Shown: positions 4,539 to 6,557 of the stretch, in pieces | Numbering within the stretch: the first letter of the stretch is position 1 | Layout: each line of letters opens with the position of its first letter | Origin: Planctomycetia bacterium | Lineage (GTDB): Bacteria; Planctomycetota; Planctomycetia; Pirellulales; UBA1268 | Assembly (NCBI GenBank): GCA_009919445.1 | Contig: RGBY01000144.1 | Coordinates: 1 to 6,557, forward strand | Reading direction: 5' to 3' | DNA length: 6,557 nt | Made by a program: the position numbers and the translations under genes | Notes under the pieces: model-generated | Seen by the model: the letters and a program-made list of their open reading frames with translations, nothing else | The model's database searches: none | What the model was told of the DNA's origin: nothing

Positions 4539-6557
4539 CCCCAACAGAAAACAAAAACTCACCAGGTGAGCCCAACAATATGGATAACAACAACTCACTG
4601 ACCGAAAGCCAGCAGGTATTGCTGACTGCTGCCGCCCTCGATGAACTGGAGGCTGGCTCAGCTGACCAGGCTGCTGCTGCCGCTCTTCTTGGTGGTGACG
4701 AGCATGATGCTGCCAACAGGCTGACCACTGAAACCCAGCAACTAGCCACAGCTCTTCGTCAGGCAGCCAGCCGCGAAGCGGAGGCTCTTGCTAATGACCC
4801 ACGGCGGCAAAATACTCGTCGCGCGGTACTGGCAGCAATCGCCAGCCAAGGGCAGCCGGCTTCACCTGCGAAGGCTACCAAGGCGAGGGGGCGTGGCTGG
4901 CTCATTGGCTGGGGAACGCTTGGTGGCCTGGCAGTAGCCGCCGCCGTGACACTGGCGTTCTTCCCGCAAACACGCATCGAAATGCCGGCGGCGTTTCGCC
5001 CCGAAGCCCACAACATCGCGATGCGTGATGCTTCACCTGTAGAGAAGGAACGCATACTTGCACCATCGGCATCGGCCCCGACGTCAGCATTGCCGCTCGC
5101 TGATCAAGAAGAATCTCTGGCCGGTGCCCCAGCCCCAGCGGTCGATGCCTTGGCCCGCGTCGCTGGCAATCAGCCCGGTTCCCGGGGGCTTGCTGAAGGG
5201 CGATTCGCCAGGCAGGAAGCTGCAGCACCTATGTCTTCGACTGTCTCTGGCGGCTCCACGCCCCGCGCCGCCCCAGCGGCATCCAGTGCTCCAGCCCGTG
5301 CTTCTGGCAACCTTCTTGCCACGGTGATTCCGGAGAATACGGCTGATAAGGCTCGTTCCGCGGGGCGAACAGAGCTTGGTCGATCCTTGGCAGTAGCGGG
5401 CAAACGGCAGATAACGCACAGCACTATTCCAGAATCGCAATGGGGCTTTGCCGCAGGAGGCCGTGCGGAAGAAGCAGATGACATGGCCCTGGGTGTTCGG
5501 CTTCTAGAGATGCCACCACGGCCCCAACCTGGTCGCGAAACCTATGCTGCTATTTCTGAAAACCCACTGCGTGATCCGCTGGCTGAGCCACTATCGACCT
5601 TTTCGGTTGATGTCGACACCGCCAGTTACGCAAACGTCCGGCGGTTTCTGACAAGTGGCCGCCGGCCACCACGCAATGCGGTTCGCGTCGAAGAACTCAT
5701 CAACTACTTTTCCTATGACGATCCGGCACCAACTGGTGGCGACCCCTTTGCCGTGTCACTCGAGGCGGCCGCTTCGCCCTGGCATGCCGACCGGCTGGTG
5801 GTTCGCATTGGCCTGAAGGCTCGTGACATTGACCGTCTTGAACGGCCGGCGGGCAACCTCGTCTTTCTGGTTGATGTGTCGGGCTCGATGTCGGCGGCCA
5901 ACAAACTGCCGCTGGTGAAGCAGAGCCTGAAACTGCTGGTGAACGAACTTGGTGCCAGCGACCGGATTTCATTGGTCACCTATGCCGGCCAGGCGGCCCT
6001 GCGGCTGCCCCCGACATCGGGTGATGAGAAGGCAACTATTCTCGCAGCCATCGACGGACTGGCCTCAGGCGGCTCGACCCATGGCAGTGCCGGTATCGAG
6101 ATGGCCTATGCCCAGGCGGCCGAGCACTTTGTGGAAGGGGGCGTCAACCGGGTGCTGCTGGCCACCGATGGCGACCTGAATGTTGGCATCACCAGTGATG
6201 CAGCCCTGGAGGCACTGATTCGGGAGAAGGCTCAAAGCGGCGTCTTCCTGACGGTGCTGGGCTTTGGCGAGGGCAACCTGCAGGATGCCAAGATGGAACG
6301 CATTGCTGACAAGGGCAATGGCCTCTATGCCTACATCGACGGCTTGCGGGAAGCCCGCAAGGTGCTGGTCGAGCAGCTCACCGGCAGCACCATCACGGTG
6401 GCGAAGGACGTGAAGCTGCAGGTTGAGTTCAATCCGGCGACGGTGGCTGGCTATCGGCTGATCGGCTATGAGAACCGGCTGCTGGCAGCAGAAGACTTTC
6501 GCGACGACACCAAGGATGCCGGTGAGATTGGAGCCGGCCACAGCGTGACGGCGCTCT
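4535..6557 (+). CDS. Membrane-anchored VWA-domain protein (YfbK type), probable anti-sigma/sensor; 3' end outside window
   Basis: Partial: 674 codons are visible and the frame stays open to the edge. Order of parts: a cytoplasmic segment (1-120) with LTAAALDELEAGSADQAAAAAL (30-51), resembling the LTAYALGELD opening of anti-sigma-like planctomycete proteins; a transmembrane helix (121-143) preceded by K/R residues, so the C-terminus should face outward; an Ala/Pro/Ser-rich spacer (about 150-335); the VWA-associated N-terminal domain (343-432, NPLRDPLAEPLSTFSVDVDTASY at its start); the VWA domain (about 440-612); and the start of a C-terminal DUF3520-like domain ending at DAGEIGAGHSVTAL. The MIDAS is complete: DVSGS (447-451), T515 and D545. 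No cysteine occurs in the visible part, so the zinc-binding H-x3-C-x2-C anti-sigma motif is absent. ATGA overlap with the sigma gene implies a sigma/anti-sigma pair. YfbK of E. coli is about 575 residues; this one is larger. The VWA/YfbK family is sure, the anti-sigma role is inference. Confidence 0.88.
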   Translation, partial: MTPTENKNSPGEPNNMDNNNSLTESQQVLLTAAALDELEAGSADQAAAAALLGGDEHDAANRLTTETQQLATALRQAASREAEALANDPRRQNTRRAVLAAIASQGQPASPAKATKARGRGWLIGWGTLGGLAVAAAVTLAFFPQTRIEMPAAFRPEAHNIAMRDASPVEKERILAPSASAPTSALPLADQEESLAGAPAPAVDALARVAGNQPGSRGLAEGRFARQEAAAPMSSTVSGGSTPRAAPAASSAPARASGNLLATVIPENTADKARSAGRTELGRSLAVAGKRQITHSTIPESQWGFAAGGRAEEADDMALGVRLLEMPPRPQPGRETYAAISENPLRDPLAEPLSTFSVDVDTASYANVRRFLTSGRRPPRNAVRVEELINYFSYDDPAPTGGDPFAVSLEAAASPWHADRLVVRIGLKARDIDRLERPAGNLVFLVDVSGSMSAANKLPLVKQSLKLLVNELGASDRISLVTYAGQAALRLPPTSGDEKATILAAIDGLASGGSTHGSAGIEMAYAQAAEHFVEGGVNRVLLATDGDLNVGITSDAALEALIREKAQSGVFLTVLGFGEGNLQDAKMERIADKGNGLYAYIDGLREARKVLVEQLTGSTITVAKDVKLQVEFNPATVAGYRLIGYENRLLAAEDFRDDTKDAGEIGAGHSVTAL

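Overview
The window looks like chromosome from a GC-rich Planctomycetota-type bacterium. Evidence for that lineage is an ECF sigma factor translationally coupled to a membrane-anchored von Willebrand factor A (VWA) protein of the YfbK type, relaxed ribosome-binding-site use at one gene, and short GCGAGCGG-rich intergenic repeats. This is inference from gene style; no rRNA or other phylogenetic marker is present.

Layout, left to right. A noncoding strip (1-168) begins with a repeat copy and lies downstream of a leftward gene for class II fructose-1,6-bisphosphatase (glpX, complement 169-1218). A divergent gap (1219-1615) holds a short hairpin and one weak promoter candidate. Next is the rightward pair hflK-hflC (1616-2596 and 2596-3648), whose stop and start codons share one base. 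A 311-base gap (3649-3959) follows, with repeat copy B directly after the hflC stop, a strong GC hairpin, then repeat copy C. The last unit is an ECF sigma-70 gene (3960-4538) overlapping by 4 bases (ATGA) a large VWA gene that runs off the right edge (4535 to beyond 6557).

How the genes work together. HflK and HflC form a membrane SPFH complex that, in studied bacteria, surrounds and restrains the FtsH protease. The sigma/VWA pair reads as a signal-transduction unit. The VWA protein has a cytoplasmic N-terminal segment placed where an anti-sigma domain would sit, one membrane helix with positive residues on its inner side, a long Ala/Pro/Ser-rich spacer, and an extracytoplasmic VWA domain with a complete metal-binding (MIDAS) motif. 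GlpX belongs to gluconeogenesis or the pentose/Calvin-type sugar phosphate pathways and shows no functional tie to its neighbours.

The items most worth a second look are the sigma/VWA module, the two families of small intergenic repeats, and the altered signature motifs in GlpX. I see no mobile element, tRNA, rRNA or CRISPR array.
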